Positions 5,948 to 7,024 of a stretch of 7,024 nt of DNA are shown here, piece after piece. The notes under the pieces are model-generated. The model was not told where the DNA came from, did not search any database, and saw only the letters and a list, made by a program, of their open reading frames with translations. Within the stretch, counting starts at the first letter, position 1. Every line of letters begins with the position of its first letter. The stretch is from Akkermansiaceae bacterium (GTDB taxonomy: Bacteria; Verrucomicrobiota; Verrucomicrobiia; Verrucomicrobiales; Akkermansiaceae): assembly GCA_028293225.1 (NCBI GenBank), contig JAQGPE010000375.1, positions 1-7,024 on the forward strand, written 5' to 3'. The translations under genes and the position numbers were made by a program.

Positions 5948-7024
5948 TCAGGCGTGATACTCCTGGATCGACCTCACCGTCAGTTCGCGCTCCTTCAGCG
6001 AACGGATCGCTTTTACGGAGGCTTCCGCGGCGGCGAGGTTGGTGCAGTGGGAGATCTTGTTGGCGACGGCGCCGCTGCGGATCTTGACCTCGTCCTCGCG
6101 GGCGGCGTGGCCGCTCGGGGTGTTGATGATGAAGTGAATGTCGCGGTTCTTCATCATGTCGATGACGTGCGGGCGGCGGCCTTCCGAGAGCTTGTAGAGG
6201 CGGTGGCACGGGATGTTTTCGGCCTGGAGGCGGTCGCAAGTACCACCGGTGGCGTAGATCTCGAAGCCGAGCGCGGCGATCTCGCGGGCGATCGGCATGG
6301 CGGCGTCCTTGTCGCGGTCGGAGACCGAGAGGAAGACATTGCCCGTGACCGGCAGCGGATTGAAGGCGCTGATCTGGCTCTTGGCGTAGGCCATGCCCCA
6401 GTCGTCGTCGATGCCCATGACTTCGCCCGTGGAGCGCATTTCCGGACCGAGGACGATGTCGATGCCGGGGAAGCGGTTCCAGGGGAAGACGGCTTCCTTC
6501 ACCGAGAAGTGCGGCGGGATGACCGTTTCGGTGAAGCCGAGTTCCGGGAGCGTCTTGCCGACCATGATCTGGGCGGCGTATTTCGCGAGCGGGACGCCGG
6601 TGGCCTTCGAGACGAAGGGCACGGTGCGGGAGGCGCGCGGGTTGACCTCGATCACGTAGAGCTGTTCGTCCTTCACGGCGAACTGGATGTTCATGAGGCC
6701 CTTCACCTGAAGCTCGCGGGCGAGCTCGATGGCGGCGCGGGTGATTTCGGCCTTGATCGACTCGGACAGCGAGTAGGCGGGGATCACGCAGGCGGAGTCG
6801 CCGGAGTGAATGCCGGCCTGCTCGATGTGCTGCATGATGGCGCCGACGACGGACATCGTACCATCCGAGATGCAGTCCACGTCGATTTCGGTGGCGCCTT
6901 CCAGGAAGCGGTCGACGAGGACCGGGCGGTTCGGGGCGACGTCCACGGCCTCGCGCATGTAGCGGCGCAGTTCGTGGTCTTCGTTAACGATCATCATGGC
7001 GCGGGCGCCGAGGACGAAGGACGG
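5948..7024 (-). CDS. carB: Carbamoyl-phosphate synthase large subunit, C-terminal third (5' partial)
   Basis: The frame is open to the right edge and gives the last 358 residues of a protein usually about 1,070 long. It starts inside the second ATP-grasp domain, which uses ATP to phosphorylate carbamate. PSFVLGARAM, RRYMREAVDVAP and PVLVDRFLEGATEIDVD match that domain, and YVIEVNPRASRT (residues 123-134 of this fragment) supplies Mg-ATP ligands Glu126 and Asn128 and basic residues Arg130 and Arg133. From about residue 227 (TGNVFLSVSDRDK) to about 345 lies the MGS-like domain, which binds allosteric effectors such as UMP or ornithine in other bacteria; its ATGGT (258-262) and FIINTPSG (298-305) loops are intact. 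CarB works with the glutaminase subunit CarA to make carbamoyl phosphate for pyrimidines and arginine. CarA is not in the window. The stop is TGA at 5950-5948. Confidence 0.97.
   Translation of the reverse strand, partial: PSFVLGARAMMIVNEDHELRRYMREAVDVAPNRPVLVDRFLEGATEIDVDCISDGTMSVVGAIMQHIEQAGIHSGDSACVIPAYSLSESIKAEITRAAIELARELQVKGLMNIQFAVKDEQLYVIEVNPRASRTVPFVSKATGVPLAKYAAQIMVGKTLPELGFTETVIPPHFSVKEAVFPWNRFPGIDIVLGPEMRSTGEVMGIDDDWGMAYAKSQISAFNPLPVTGNVFLSVSDRDKDAAMPIAREIAALGFEIYATGGTCDRLQAENIPCHRLYKLSEGRRPHVIDMMKNRDIHFIINTPSGHAAREDEVKIRSGAVANKISHCTNLAAAEASVKAIRSLKERELTVRSIQEYHA

Overview
The window is GC-rich bacterial DNA with short intergenic gaps. It holds seven complete genes and two partial ones, most of them housekeeping or conserved hypothetical. 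The organism is not proven by the sequence. The GC-rich codon use, the weak or absent Shine-Dalgarno sequences before most genes, and the mix of a FabV-type enoyl reductase, a small SLBB protein and a standard CarB would fit a Verrucomicrobiota-like Gram-negative, but this is a guess from style. I see no rRNA, tRNA, CRISPR array, transposase or integrase.

Layout from left to right. Bases 1-233 are the 3' end of an unrecognised plus-strand gene, closed by a strong intrinsic terminator (267-299). A plus-strand gene for an exported thioredoxin-fold protein with a CAWC active site follows (376-1347). Its 3' end overlaps, tail to tail, a minus-strand SLBB-domain protein (1265-1765). Upstream of the SLBB gene on the same strand lie fabV (1833-3023), a GNAT acetyltransferase (3099-3512) and a conserved hypothetical protein of 364 residues (3563-4657). 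The gaps between these four genes are 50-75 bp and show no terminator, so they could form one minus-strand transcription unit, although their functions do not obviously belong together. An AT-rich divergent spacer (4658-4780) separates that run from a small secreted peptidoglycan-binding protein (4781-5107, plus), which ends at a strong terminator (5151-5188). The right end is minus strand: a 215-residue protein resembling DUF2185/Imm33 proteins (5239-5886), and just upstream of it the C-terminal third of carB (5948-7024), which runs off the window.

Functionally, FabV performs the last reduction of fatty-acid elongation and CarB makes carbamoyl phosphate for pyrimidine and arginine synthesis. 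The thioredoxin-like, SLBB and peptidoglycan-binding proteins all carry export signals and point to the periplasm or cell envelope. I did not find a convincing new multi-gene system. The signals most worth a second look are a perfect 11-bp hairpin that contains the start codon of the SLBB gene, the 83-bp antisense overlap that supplies that protein's C-terminal tail, and the Imm33-like gene, which has no visible toxin partner.
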